Origin: VBAS01 sp964581455
Lineage (GTDB): Bacteria > Bacteroidota > Bacteroidia > Chitinophagales > Chitinophagaceae
DNA length: 64,000 nucleotides
Assembly (NCBI GenBank): GCA_964581455.1
Contig: CAZOOT010000001.1
Span: forward strand, 1-64,000
Direction: 5' to 3'
Both the position numbers and the translations under genes were made by a program. Positions 44,734 to 53,723 of this stretch are shown in pieces. Under the pieces are notes generated by a model. The model was not told the origin of the DNA. It saw only the letters and a list, made by a program, of their open reading frames with translations, and searched no databases. How positions within the stretch are numbered: position 1 is the stretch's first letter; every line of letters begins with the position of its first letter.

Positions 44734-45612
44734 ATGCGTAACGTCTTCCTTTTTATACGCCGATATTTTACTTTCATCAGTTTTCTACTGTTGCAGTTTG
44801 TGGCATTGTCTATGTTGTTTCGGTATAATAAATTTCACCGTGCTGTATTTTTTGGCAAGGCAAATGAAATAACAGGTTATATTAATACCCGCTTTGATAA
44901 AGTAGATGAGTATTTTCATTTAAAGGAGGAGAATCTGAAAGTTCATCGGATGAATGATTCTCTTTTAAATCTTCTTCCCAACAATTTTTTAAAATCAGAT
45001 ACAGGAATCTTGATCCTGAAAGACTCTATCAGCTTCGATAGTTCAGGATACATCAGAAGATACTTTGCCCGTGAGGCAAAAGTGGTGAGTAACTCAATCA
45101 TCAGTCAAAAAAATTATTTTCAGATCAACCGCGGATCAAAACACGGTATAAAAGATAATATGTCTGTCATCAATTCCGATGGAAGTGTAGCAGGACAGAT
45201 TGTAGGAGTAAGTGAGAATTTCAGCCAGGCCATGAGCCTTTTGCATGTGCAGAGTAAGGTAAATGCAATGATGAAAAGAAGCAGAAGTAATGGAAGAATA
45301 GAGTGGGATGGCAAAAATCCCCTGTTCCTGATTTTACGGGATATACCAAAAAGTGATTCCGTGGTGATTGGTGACACCGTGCTTACCGGTATCTATTCCT
45401 ATAATTTTCCTCCGGGTTGGACCATTGGTACCGTTGCTGAGATCGTTGATGACAAGAGCACAAATTTTTATGTATTAAAATTAAGAACGGCAACAAATTT
45501 TCAAAATATGCAACAGGTATTTGTGATTGAAAACATGCAACGTGAAGAGCAGATAAATCTGGATAAAGCCACGCAGAAAAAAATTGATGAGATACAAAAG
45601 AAGAAATCATGA
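44734..45612 (+). CDS. mreC: Rod-shape-determining protein MreC
   Basis: Bitopic inner-membrane protein that links MreB to the periplasmic wall-synthesis enzymes. A single membrane helix lies at about 10-32 (YFTFISFLLLQFVALSMLF), a coiled coil at about 50-75, then the two beta-barrel domain with INRGSKHGIKDNMSVINSDG...AGQIVGVSE (about 128-160) typical of MreC. 292 residues. Its TGA overlaps the mreD ATG by four bases (ATGA), indicating coupled translation. Confidence 0.93.
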   Translation: MRNVFLFIRRYFTFISFLLLQFVALSMLFRYNKFHRAVFFGKANEITGYINTRFDKVDEYFHLKEENLKVHRMNDSLLNLLPNNFLKSDTGILILKDSISFDSSGYIRRYFAREAKVVSNSIISQKNYFQINRGSKHGIKDNMSVINSDGSVAGQIVGVSENFSQAMSLLHVQSKVNAMMKRSRSNGRIEWDGKNPLFLILRDIPKSDSVVIGDTVLTGIYSYNFPPGWTIGTVAEIVDDKSTNFYVLKLRTATNFQNMQQVFVIENMQREEQINLDKATQKKIDEIQKKKS

Positions 45613-46142
45613 GTGACCTTATCAGAAATATTTTAAGGTTTTTCCTTTTCATAGGATTACAGGTCTATGTACTGGATAACATCCCGCCACTGCACCGGTT
45701 TATAGTCCCGGTTATTTATTTTTTATTCATTTTATGGCTCCCGTTTTCTGTTTCCAGATTCTGGTTATTGGTAATTGGCTTTTTTACCGGCTTGTCTCTT
45801 GATTATTTTACAAGTTCACCAGGCCTTCATGCAGCTGCCTGTTTGCTGATCGCATACATTCGTCCATTCCTTGTCAATGTACTTACACCTAAGGATCTCT
45901 CAGAATTCAATTACCGGGAACCTTCAGCAAGGGCCATGGGTTGGGCGCCTTATTCGGTCTATGTATTTGTACTTACTTTTTTACATCACGGTTACCTTGT
46001 GTTTCTGGAGTGGCTTGAGTTTGGAAGTTTTCTTGATTTTGTTATTAAAGTTATAGCTACTACAGGGATCAGTATGTTGATGATCCTGACGGCTGAAGTT
46101 TTGTTTCCAAGGAAACTTAAATTTCGCACAAATACAGCCTGA
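45609..46142 (+). CDS. mreD: Rod-shape-determining protein MreD
   Basis: Small polytopic membrane protein of the elongasome. Five to six hydrophobic segments across 177 residues (for example FFLFIGLQVYVLDNI, FIVPVIYFLFILWLPF, GFFTGLSLDYFTSSPGLHAAACLLIAYIRPF). Sequence is poorly conserved in the family, so recognition depends on topology and on its place between mreC, whose stop it overlaps, and mrdA. The gap to mrdA is about 155 bases and AT-rich, possibly with a separate promoter. Confidence 0.88.
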   Translation: MSDLIRNILRFFLFIGLQVYVLDNIPPLHRFIVPVIYFLFILWLPFSVSRFWLLVIGFFTGLSLDYFTSSPGLHAAACLLIAYIRPFLVNVLTPKDLSEFNYREPSARAMGWAPYSVYVFVLTFLHHGYLVFLEWLEFGSFLDFVIKVIATTGISMLMILTAEVLFPRKLKFRTNTA

Positions 46143-46299
46143 TATTTTTCATACATTTTCAGGTGGAAATTTTAAAAACCATTTTTTGATTATTAAAATC
46201 TGTGAAAGAAAATTAAAAGATGATTTGTTCATTTTTATTACAAGTACTAAGTTGTAATTTGTGCCTTTACTTATAACATTTCATATCCTTTACTGATCT

Positions 46300-48387
46300 A
46301 TGCCTGTGTTTAACCAATCAAGAAGCCGTATCATCAAGCTTATTTTCCTGGTTGCCTTTTTTGCAATATTGGCACAGCTGTTCAACCTTCAGATAGTTTC
46401 TAATAAATACAGGAAACTGGCAATGGATAATGCCATTTATCCTAAAATTATTTATCCTGAAAGAGGAATAATCTATGATCGGAAAGGCAGAGCCATTTTG
46501 AACAATGCCTATATGTATGACCTGATGGTAACACCAGCAGAAGTAAAAGGAATTGATACGCTGGAGTTTTGCAGAATGATGGGCATTGACGAACCGGAAT
46601 TTAAGAAAAGGATAGTAGATGCCATCATAAAAAACACCTCTGTCCGCCCATCTATTTTTGATGATTTGCTGACACCGGAATTACAAGCAAGATTTGAGGA
46701 AAACAGCTGGAAATTCCCCGGATTTGTTTTGGTACAACGGCCGGTTCGTGTTTATCCGTTCAATTCTGCTGCACATATCATGGGCTATATTTCTGAAGTG
46801 AACCAAAAGCAAATTACACAATCCGGAAATTATTACCGGATGGGTGATTATATCGGGCAAAGCGGACTCGAATCTTATTATGAAAAAGTATTGATGGGTC
46901 AACGTGGTGTTCAGTATCTCATCAAGGATAATAAAAACAGGTTAGTTGGCTCTTTTGAAAATGGTTTGTTTGACACCTCTGCCATTGCTGGCCGTGGCAT
47001 TAAGACCTATATAGATATAGAACTACAACAACTCGCCGAAAAATTAATGACAAACAAAGTGGGAGCTGTAGTAGCACTTGATCCAAAAACAGGCGGCATC
47101 CTTTCTATGGTTTCCGGCCCCAACTTTAATCCGAATGATCTGACAGGTCCTGATAAAAGTAAGAACTATGCAAAATTGGTACTGGATGTTTCCGCCCCAT
47201 TACTAAACAGGGCAATAAAAGGATTATATCCTCCGGGATCTACTTTCAAACCTATTGGTGCTTTGGTGGCATTAGATGAAGGTGTAATCAATGCGGGGTT
47301 CGGGTTTCCATGTATGGGTAGATATAATGGTTGTGGAATAGGTAAACCAGCCTGTACACATGCCGGGGGAGGGCACGCAGCCAATCTTCGATTATCAATT
47401 GCAAACTCCTGTAACGCATATTATTCACATATATTCAGAATGACTGTCGATAATCCAAGGTTTAAAAATGTAAAAGAAGGATATCAGAAGTGGCATGACT
47501 ATATGAATTCATTTGGTTTGGGTGTCCGGTCCGGAATTGATTTACCAAGTGAGGACAAGGGAAATATTCCCGATACAGCCAGGTATAACAGAGAGTATAG
47601 AAACCAATGGAATTCATGCACCAATCTTACTTTAGGAATAGGACAGGACATGATGCTGACCACACCTCTTCAGTTAGCCAACGCTATGGCATTAATTGCA
47701 AATAAAGGCTATTACTACACTCCGCACTTTGTAGAAAAAATAGAAAACGAAACAATAACTGACACTTCTTTTTTAAGCAGATACAGAATTAAACATGAAG
47801 TACTAACGCAAATTCCTGATACGGCCTACCAGTCAGTAATCAGAGGTATGAATGACGTGGTAGAACATGGTACAGCAAGGATTGCAAAAATTCCGGGAAT
47901 TAATGTTTGTGCTAAAACAGGTACTGCACAGGTCTTTCGTATTCTTGATAAAAAAAGAGTTGAATTACCTAACAATTCCATGTTTGTAGCTTTTGCCCCA
48001 ATGGAAAATCCAAGAATTGCAATTGCCGTAGTTGTGGAAAATGCAGGTTATGGAGCTACATGGGCAGGGCCTATTGCCAGGATACTGATGGAAAAATACC
48101 TGAACGATACGATTCAGGAAAAAAGCAAGGCAGATGTAGAGAGAATTGCAAACACGAATAAAATGCCAACATGGTTAACTAGGGAGCAATACAAAGCAGA
48201 TTCTGTAAGGGCATTTGAATGGTTTAAAATGACCAGGGATAGTGTCTATATACAAAAATATGTTTTTGAAAATTCACCTGTTCCGTCTTTTCCTGACGAT
48301 CAAAATAAGAAATTGAAGAAAGAAAGCTTTGCTATTCTGAATTTCAAAAAGTATTTGCTTAAGAAAAAAGGAGTACAGGAAGTATGA
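46300..48387 (+). CDS. mrdA: Penicillin-binding protein 2 (elongation transpeptidase)
   Basis: Cross-links peptidoglycan during cell elongation as partner of RodA. One N-terminal membrane helix (about 10-28), a pedestal dimerisation region, then the transpeptidase domain with the catalytic Ser in STFK (GLYPPGSTFKPIGALV, about 312-327), the second motif SCN (SIANSCNAYYSH, about 365) and KTG in CAKTGTAQV (about 545). 695 residues is typical. It overlaps rodA by four bases (ATGA). A Lys-rich tail follows the domain. Confidence 0.96.
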   Translation: MPVFNQSRSRIIKLIFLVAFFAILAQLFNLQIVSNKYRKLAMDNAIYPKIIYPERGIIYDRKGRAILNNAYMYDLMVTPAEVKGIDTLEFCRMMGIDEPEFKKRIVDAIIKNTSVRPSIFDDLLTPELQARFEENSWKFPGFVLVQRPVRVYPFNSAAHIMGYISEVNQKQITQSGNYYRMGDYIGQSGLESYYEKVLMGQRGVQYLIKDNKNRLVGSFENGLFDTSAIAGRGIKTYIDIELQQLAEKLMTNKVGAVVALDPKTGGILSMVSGPNFNPNDLTGPDKSKNYAKLVLDVSAPLLNRAIKGLYPPGSTFKPIGALVALDEGVINAGFGFPCMGRYNGCGIGKPACTHAGGGHAANLRLSIANSCNAYYSHIFRMTVDNPRFKNVKEGYQKWHDYMNSFGLGVRSGIDLPSEDKGNIPDTARYNREYRNQWNSCTNLTLGIGQDMMLTTPLQLANAMALIANKGYYYTPHFVEKIENETITDTSFLSRYRIKHEVLTQIPDTAYQSVIRGMNDVVEHGTARIAKIPGINVCAKTGTAQVFRILDKKRVELPNNSMFVAFAPMENPRIAIAVVVENAGYGATWAGPIARILMEKYLNDTIQEKSKADVERIANTNKMPTWLTREQYKADSVRAFEWFKMTRDSVYIQKYVFENSPVPSFPDDQNKKLKKESFAILNFKKYLLKKKGVQEV

Positions 48388-49718
48388 ACCAGCGGAACCC
48401 TGTCATATCAAAAGGAATTGACTGGAGCCTTGTTTGGCTTTGGGTCTTACTTTCCCTGGTTGGAATGATTGCCATCTTTGGTGCAACATATCATGAAGGG
48501 GATAATATCATTCAAACATTACTTGGTTTTAAAACGGATTACAGCAAACAGTTTTATTTCTTTATTGTTTCCGGGCTGATTGGGATGTTTATATTACTTA
48601 CAGACAGTAAGTTTTTTGCTGCTACAGCCAATATCTGGTATGCCTTTGGGGTTTTACTTTTAATATTGGTATTCCCATTAGGGTCCAGTGTAAGAGGAAC
48701 AGATTCTATTATTCGAATTGGAGGCTTTCAATTTCAGCCTGCGGAGTTTTGTAAGATCTGTGTTTGCCTTGCTTTGGCAAAATATCTTTCAAGGCCAGAT
48801 ACAGATTTCAGCAAAACAAAATCACAATTTATTGCTACAGGCATTGCATTATTGCCGGCCGTCTTCAGCATTTTGCAGAGCGAAACCGGATTGGCGCTGG
48901 TTTATCTTTCATTTTTTATTGTAATGTACCGGGAAGGATTGCCATCCAGTGTTCTTATTATAGGGTTTTCAGTTGCATTTTTAGTGATTTCAACACTCCT
49001 GATTCCCAATGGTATTTTGGTTTTAATATTGACAATTGTAGCAGCTTTGGTAGCCATAGCCTTTCGCAGGCAGATCAAAAGAAGATTTTCATTACTGATA
49101 AAAATTACACTGATCTGGCTGATCACCTGTTCTTTTGTTTACATAGGAGTACCCCAGTTTTTCAAGCATATTTTAAGGCCACACCAGGTGGAAAGAATTT
49201 TTAGTACAATCGGGAAGGATGTTCCTGATGAGTACAGGGTAAAAACACTGGAAGAGATTACGCTTTCAAGAAAAAAAGATGTAGACTATAATGTAAAGCA
49301 ATCTAAAATAGCAATCGGGAGCGGAGGATTAGCGGGCAGGGGATTATTGAAAGGAACACAAACCAGGTTTGATTTTGTACCCGAACAAAGAACTGATTTT
49401 ATTTTTTGTACAATCGGTGAGGGATTTGGTTTTATCGGCAGTACTGTTTTACTTGGTTTATACCTGATCATCCTTTTAAGAATTATTACTATAGCGGAAA
49501 GGCAACGAAGCGTATTTAGCAGATGCTATGCTTATGGCGTGGGAGCAGTTTTCTTTTTTCATATCGCGATTAATCTTGCAATGACAATTGGCCTTGCTCC
49601 TGTAATTGGCATTCCACTTCCATTTGTAAGTTATGGCGGCACTTCCCTGCTTACTAATACAATTCTGTTGTTTATACTTATAAGACTGGATGCAGACCGG
49701 CAAATGGTTTTACGCTAG
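48384..49718 (+). CDS. rodA: Peptidoglycan glycosyltransferase RodA (SEDS family)
   Basis: Polymerises lipid II into glycan strands during elongation. Polytopic, with about ten helices; family features are FQFQPAEFCKICVCLALAKYLS (about 115-136, matching the FQPSE/LAKY signature), QSETGLALVYLSFF (about 170), the periplasmic loop around AIGSGGLAGRGLLKGTQTRFDFVPEQRTDFIF (about 310-341) with the catalytic-loop Asp candidates, and GIPLPFVSYGGTSLLTN near the C-terminus. 444 residues is at the long end owing to extra helices in the middle, as seen in Bacteroidota. Confidence 0.95.
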   Translation: MNQRNPVISKGIDWSLVWLWVLLSLVGMIAIFGATYHEGDNIIQTLLGFKTDYSKQFYFFIVSGLIGMFILLTDSKFFAATANIWYAFGVLLLILVFPLGSSVRGTDSIIRIGGFQFQPAEFCKICVCLALAKYLSRPDTDFSKTKSQFIATGIALLPAVFSILQSETGLALVYLSFFIVMYREGLPSSVLIIGFSVAFLVISTLLIPNGILVLILTIVAALVAIAFRRQIKRRFSLLIKITLIWLITCSFVYIGVPQFFKHILRPHQVERIFSTIGKDVPDEYRVKTLEEITLSRKKDVDYNVKQSKIAIGSGGLAGRGLLKGTQTRFDFVPEQRTDFIFCTIGEGFGFIGSTVLLGLYLIILLRIITIAERQRSVFSRCYAYGVGAVFFFHIAINLAMTIGLAPVIGIPLPFVSYGGTSLLTNTILLFILIRLDADRQMVLR

Positions 49719-49750
49719 AAATTAATACAGTATTTGGAGTTTGTGATTTG

Positions 49751-49758
49751 TAATTTTG
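49751..49758 (+). promoter_or_regulatory. Candidate -7 box for the MBL-fold hydrolase
   Basis: TAATTTTG fits TAnnTTTG and ends six bases before the ATG, implying a leaderless or nearly leaderless transcript. No properly spaced -33 box. Confidence 0.35.
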
Positions 49759-49764
49759 AAACCT

Positions 49765-50505
49765 ATGAAGATTATCCCACTTAGTGAAGGCGTTTTTACA
49801 GTTGATCAGACAAAACAATTTGTTCCTTTTGACGAAACACAGCATAATTTACAATCCCGGCCGGTTGGAAGTCTCCTGGTGGAGATACAGCCATTTCTTA
49901 TCATAACTTCAAATGACATAATTCTGCTTGATACAGGTTTAGGATTCAGTAAAAACGGGAAACTGCAAATACATGCTAATCTTACGGAAGCAGGATTCAA
50001 TCCGGCTGATATCAGCAAAGTTTTGGTTTCACATTTGCACAAAGATCATTCAGGAGCTATTGCGTATGGTGCAAACCATGATGTACTGAGCTTTCCGAAT
50101 GCAAAGTATTATGTTCAGGAGAGAGAATTAAATTTTGCTTTCGAAAAAGGGTCTCCTTCTTTCAGGCCAAATGAGCTTGAGATTTTAAAAAATGCTTCAC
50201 AGCTGGAGCTCTTGAAGGAAGATGAGGGGGTGATCAGTGAATTTATTCATTACAAAATAACCGGTGCACATTCTCCTAATCACCAGGTCTTTTGGATAAA
50301 GGACAATAATGAAATAGTTTTTTTTGGAGGAGATGATGCTCCCCAATTACAGCAAATGAAGCATCGTTTTATTGCTAAATATGATTTTAACGGAAGAAAA
50401 GCCATGGAGCTTAGAAAAGAATGGTGGGAAAAAGGTCAAAAAGAAAAGTGGAAATTTTTATTTTACCACGATATAAAAACACCGGTTTACATACATGAAT
50501 TTTAA
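49765..50505 (+). CDS. Metallo-beta-lactamase-fold hydrolase
   Basis: Cytoplasmic zinc hydrolase of 246 residues. The metal-binding HxHxDH motif is intact in VSHLHKDHSG (about residue 92), with an upstream LLDTGLGFSK strand, a later GAHSPNHQVF (metal His, about 173) and FFGGDDAP (metal Asp). The ATG at 49765 (MKIIPLSEGVFTVD) is preferred to a TTG three codons earlier. Family members include lactonases, glyoxalase II and general hydrolases; the substrate here is not evident and the rod-cluster neighbour gives no hint. Confidence 0.85.
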   Translation: MKIIPLSEGVFTVDQTKQFVPFDETQHNLQSRPVGSLLVEIQPFLIITSNDIILLDTGLGFSKNGKLQIHANLTEAGFNPADISKVLVSHLHKDHSGAIAYGANHDVLSFPNAKYYVQERELNFAFEKGSPSFRPNELEILKNASQLELLKEDEGVISEFIHYKITGAHSPNHQVFWIKDNNEIVFFGGDDAPQLQQMKHRFIAKYDFNGRKAMELRKEWWEKGQKEKWKFLFYHDIKTPVYIHEF

Positions 50506-50537
50506 AATAAAAATGCCGGTTTATATTTAAACCGGCA
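50504..50537. terminator. Probable bidirectional terminator
   Basis: Perfect 10-bp stem TGCCGGTTTA / TAAACCGGCA with TATT loop. A-rich on the left and CTTGT on the right: on the minus strand the stem is followed by TTTTTATTTT, ending the sigma operon; on the plus strand it closes the hydrolase gene with a weaker tail. Confidence 0.75.
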
Positions 50538-50573
50538 CTTGTCAAGCTATTGTGATAAATATGTTTTTTGTAG

Positions 50574-50987
50574 TTAATGATTAAGGGCTTCAAACCGTTT
50601 ATTGGGCCGGTCATCTCTTCTGGTCTTAATTTGTTCTTCTCTCATTCTTTTCAACTGATCAATGAAGACATCCTGTTGTTTGTAAACTTCAGAGCTTCTT
50701 TTTTCGCCAACAATTTCACGGAATTCAGTACGGTAACGGATCTTTAATTCAACAATTTTTTGCTGGCGGATCAAATTGTCTTTGTTTTCTTTTAGGGCAT
50801 GCCTCCATTCAGTGAAGTAACGGACAAAAACGGGACTAAAACGTTCAGCTTCATTTCTGGAAAGATTCATTCTTTTTTGAATGAACTCTCTCATTTTATC
50901 ACGGATTTTATCATTGTCATCGTCCTGTGCCTGGGAGGCATAGCCGGAAAACAAAGCAAGAGTTATTATGAGTAAAATCTTTTTCAT
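50574..50987 (-). CDS. Small periplasmic Spy/CpxP-like helical protein
   Basis: Signal peptide to about residue 20 (ends YASQAQ), then a 117-residue highly charged helical chain (RDKMREFIQKRMNLSRNEAERFSPVFVRYFTEW, RTEFREIVGEKRSSEVYKQQD). Helix pattern and size resemble LTxxQ-family envelope-stress chaperones, but the LTxxQ motif itself is not obvious (LSRNEA takes its place). It is last in the operon sigma / anti-sigma / this gene, starting seven bases after the anti-sigma stop, a common Bacteroidota arrangement that suggests envelope-stress sensing. Confidence 0.75.
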   Translation of the reverse strand: MKKILLIITLALFSGYASQAQDDDNDKIRDKMREFIQKRMNLSRNEAERFSPVFVRYFTEWRHALKENKDNLIRQQKIVELKIRYRTEFREIVGEKRSSEVYKQQDVFIDQLKRMREEQIKTRRDDRPNKRFEALNH

Positions 50988-50994
50988 TTCTTTC

Positions 50995-51768
50995 TTAATT
51001 CAAAAAAATATCTTCTGCATCATTGGACTCCAAAGCTACAGCATCGTTTAAAAATTCCTGGATCTCTTTTTCTGAAACATCCTTCATCAGGTTTTTGATT
51101 TCGTCTGTTTTTATGTTTTCGGATAAGTTATTATTGCTTTCATTTCCTTTTGTCAGTGCAACAAAATCAGCTAACTGTTCATTCGGTATAGTCTTATTGA
51201 CATTCTTCTTCATCCAGGCCTGCGGATTTATATTGGGATCTATTTGTTTTGGATTAATAAAAAGTAAACCTCCAATTGCAACAACAGCAAGAATGACAGC
51301 AGCAACTGCAAACCGATACCACTTACGACTGGTAATTGAAATTACTTTTGCCACCTCATTACTTTTTGTTACCGTATTCAGGTTATCAAAATAGCCGGCA
51401 GGAACGCTGTATGGAGATTTTTTTCTGATACCACTTAGCAATGGAGATAAAGAAGAAATTTCTTCATCGCTTGTCAGGTAATCAGCATGCTCACGAATGC
51501 CCTGCATCAATTGTTCACTTAGGTTATCAAAATAACCTTCCGGAACAGTAAATAGATTTTCTTTTGAAATGCCAATAATAGCAGGTGCAAGAATTTTCAA
51601 TTCTTTTTCAGCAGAAGATGCTTCTAAAGCTTTTATCCGATTCAGGACTTGATCAGCCAATCCTTCAAAATAACCTTCAGGTAATTGATAAAGATTTTGC
51701 GTGCTGATATTGGCTAAATCACTTTCTAAGTCTTGTAGTTCATTCAATATGGTAGATCTTCCTGACAT
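50995..51768 (-). CDS. Anti-sigma-like membrane protein with three P-x-GYF repeats
   Basis: Second gene of the ECF operon. Three copies of the short motif P-(E/A)-G-Y-F-(D/E)-x-L are spaced 46-47 residues apart at P30, P76 and P123, each preceded by an aromatic (LYQLPEGYF, LFTVPEGYF, PYSVPAGYF), in the cytoplasmic N-terminal part. A membrane helix spans about 151-171 (YRFAVAAVILAVVAIGGLLFI), followed by an acidic extracytoplasmic tail. By position it should bind the sigma factor encoded upstream; the repeats may be the binding elements. It does not match the zinc-containing anti-sigma type (no CxxC). Confidence 0.72.
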   Translation of the reverse strand: MSGRSTILNELQDLESDLANISTQNLYQLPEGYFEGLADQVLNRIKALEASSAEKELKILAPAIIGISKENLFTVPEGYFDNLSEQLMQGIREHADYLTSDEEISSLSPLLSGIRKKSPYSVPAGYFDNLNTVTKSNEVAKVISITSRKWYRFAVAAVILAVVAIGGLLFINPKQIDPNINPQAWMKKNVNKTIPNEQLADFVALTKGNESNNNLSENIKTDEIKNLMKDVSEKEIQEFLNDAVALESNDAEDIFLN

Positions 51769-51804
51769 TTTAACTATTCTGAGACAATATTTAAAGGTAT
51801 AAGT

Positions 51805-52359
51805 TTAATGATTTTTAATGTATTCTTCAATTTTCTTGACGGCATGGTGATAGCTGGCTTTGAGAGCTCCCTCACTGGTTTCCAGCACCTTGCTCATTTT
51901 TTCATATGGCATTTCATCATAATATCTTAATTGGAATACAAGTTTTTGCTTATCAGGTAGTTGTTGAATACCTAATTGCAATTTCCACTCCAGTTTATTG
52001 CCATCAAAGTGACTATCCGCCCGGATCTTGTTTTCCATACCGGTTTCTTCATTACTTATAGAAATGGATGATCTTTTCTTTTGCTGCTCTAAAAATGTAA
52101 GACATTCATTGGTCGCAACCCTATAAAGCCAGGTATAAAGCTGACTATCTTCACGAAAATTTTCCAAGCCATTCCAAACACGGATAAGTACATTCTGAAG
52201 TACATCATTTGCATCTTCATGGTCAATAACCATTCGCCGTAAATGCCAATAAAGCTTTTCCTGGTATTTTTTTATAATGGCGGTAAATGCTTTTTCTTTC
52301 GTAATAGGGTTTCGGAATTCTACGAGTAGTTCAGCATCGCTTGTTGTTGTCAGGGCCAT
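51805..52359 (-). CDS. ECF-family RNA polymerase sigma factor
   Basis: 184-residue alternative sigma factor. Region 2 runs about 15-90 (YQEKLYWHLRRMVIDHEDANDVLQNVLIRVWNGL ... LYTWLYRVATNECLTFLEQQ) and region 4 about 130-182 (LPDKQKLVFQLRYYDEMPYEKMS, then SEGALKASYHHAVKKIEEYI). It starts the three-gene operon with the GYF-repeat anti-sigma-like protein and the Spy-like protein, 36 bases apart. Probably responds to envelope stress, as judged from its partners. Confidence 0.92.
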   Translation of the reverse strand: MALTTTSDAELLVEFRNPITKEKAFTAIIKKYQEKLYWHLRRMVIDHEDANDVLQNVLIRVWNGLENFREDSQLYTWLYRVATNECLTFLEQQKKRSSISISNEETGMENKIRADSHFDGNKLEWKLQLGIQQLPDKQKLVFQLRYYDEMPYEKMSKVLETSEGALKASYHHAVKKIEEYIKNH

Positions 52360-52529
52360 GGGTTCGGTCTTTTGAAAGTTTTAGAATATTGGAAAGCTGT
52401 GGCGTTTAATTTACCCTTATAAAAATAGTTTTTTTTATTGGCTTATTACATCTTTTAATATTTGAATTGAACTCTTTCGTCTAAGGATCAGGCGATAGAA
52501 TGAAAATGAGTAGAATTACTTTTATTATT

Positions 52530-52569
52530 AAAAAATAAAAAAACCAATGCTTTATTAAAGATTGGTTTT
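52530..52569 (-). terminator. Terminator of the transketolase-half gene
   Basis: 9-bp perfect stem AAAACCAAT / ATTGGTTTT with a 12-base loop; on the minus strand followed by TTTATTTTTTAAT. Starts about 20 bases after the stop. Confidence 0.75.
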
Positions 52570-52588
52570 AGGGTAAATTTTTTAATTA

Positions 52589-53542
52589 TTATTTTCTCGC
52601 CATTACTTTTTCTGCTGCTGCAACAATATCCGGTATATCTAATCCGTATTTTTTTAATAATTCCTTTGGTGTACCACTTTCGCCAAAAGTATCTTTGGTG
52701 CCAACATATTCGATTGGAATTGGAAAATTTTTAGCTGCACATTGTGCAATGGCATCACCTAAGCCGCCAATTACATTATGTTCTTCTGCAGTTACAGCAC
52801 ATTTTGTTTTACGAATGGAGTTGATGACAGCACTTGCATCAAGAGGTTTGATAGTGTGAATGTTTATTATTTCCACACTGATCCCTTTTTCCTGAAGTAT
52901 TGCACCGGCTTGTATTGCATTCCAGACTAAATGGCCACAGGCAAAAATGGAAACATCGGTACCTTCTGAAAAAAATTGAGCCTTACCTATTTCAAAAGGA
53001 AGTTCAGAAGTAAAGATCGGCCATACCGGTCTTCCGAATCTTAAATAAACCGGTCCTGTATGATCTGCTATTGCCATGGTTGCTGCTTTTGTCTGGCTAT
53101 AATCACATGGAACAATCACGGTCATGCCGGGCAGCATTTTCATTAATCCAATATCTTCCAGTATCTGGTGAGTTGCACCATCTTCACCAAGCGTAACTCC
53201 TGCATGTGATGCACAGATCTTCACATTTTTTCCGCTATAAGCAATGCTTTGACGTATCTGATCATATACACGGCCTGTAGAAAAATTTGCAAAGGTTGTT
53301 GTAAAAGGAATTTTTCCGCCAATAGTTAAACCGGCAGCTATTCCCATCATATTAGCTTCAGCAATTCCACACTGAATAAAACGATCAGGAAATTCTTTTA
53401 TGAATTGCTGAAGTTTTAAAGAACCGGCCAGGTCAGCAGTAAGTGCTACGACATTTGGATTTTTCCTGGCAACTTCTACGATCCCATCACCAAATCCGCT
53501 GCGGGTGTCTTTATTTCCGGAAGGTTGAATTTCTTTTAACAT
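52589..53542 (-). CDS. Transketolase C-terminal subunit (split form)
   Basis: Covers the pyrimidine-binding and C-terminal domains of thiamine-diphosphate transketolase, which moves two-carbon units in the pentose phosphate route. Visible blocks: DTRSGFGDGIVEVARKNPNVVALTADLAGS (N-terminal), QCGIAEANMMGIAAGLTIGG (about 57-76, catalytic Glu), SHAGVTLGEDGATHQ (about 112-126), and the domain-3 core GLGDAIAQ (about 266). At 317 residues it is the standard length of the split C-half. The N-half gene, normally directly upstream, is absent: the upstream gene is galE. Partner must be elsewhere in the genome. Confidence 0.9.
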   Translation of the reverse strand: MLKEIQPSGNKDTRSGFGDGIVEVARKNPNVVALTADLAGSLKLQQFIKEFPDRFIQCGIAEANMMGIAAGLTIGGKIPFTTTFANFSTGRVYDQIRQSIAYSGKNVKICASHAGVTLGEDGATHQILEDIGLMKMLPGMTVIVPCDYSQTKAATMAIADHTGPVYLRFGRPVWPIFTSELPFEIGKAQFFSEGTDVSIFACGHLVWNAIQAGAILQEKGISVEIINIHTIKPLDASAVINSIRKTKCAVTAEEHNVIGGLGDAIAQCAAKNFPIPIEYVGTKDTFGESGTPKELLKKYGLDIPDIVAAAEKVMARK

Positions 53543-53560
53543 GATTAATTTTTAGTTGGG

Positions 53561-53568
53561 CAAATGTA
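53561..53568 (-). promoter_or_regulatory. Candidate -7 box for the transketolase-half gene
   Basis: TACATTTG on the minus strand, exact consensus, 18 bases before the ATG. Indicates transcription independent of galE. Confidence 0.4.
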
Positions 53569-53648
53569 AGCTAACCAAAGAAAACAGCAGACAATTAACT
53601 AAGAGAATAAAAGAGTGAAGGAGAAAAAGTGGTGAAACAATAAATTGC

Positions 53649-53677
53649 AAAAATCTTAAAGCATTTGAAAGATTTTT
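53649..53677 (-). terminator. Weak, AT-rich hairpin after galE
   Basis: AAAAATCTT / AAGATTTTT 9-bp stem with an 11-base loop, 45 bases beyond the galE stop. The stem is A-T rich, so termination is uncertain. Confidence 0.35.
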
Positions 53678-53723
53678 CTGCAAACTCATTTACCTCTTTT
53701 TCCTTTTTTTAATCTCTTAGCAC

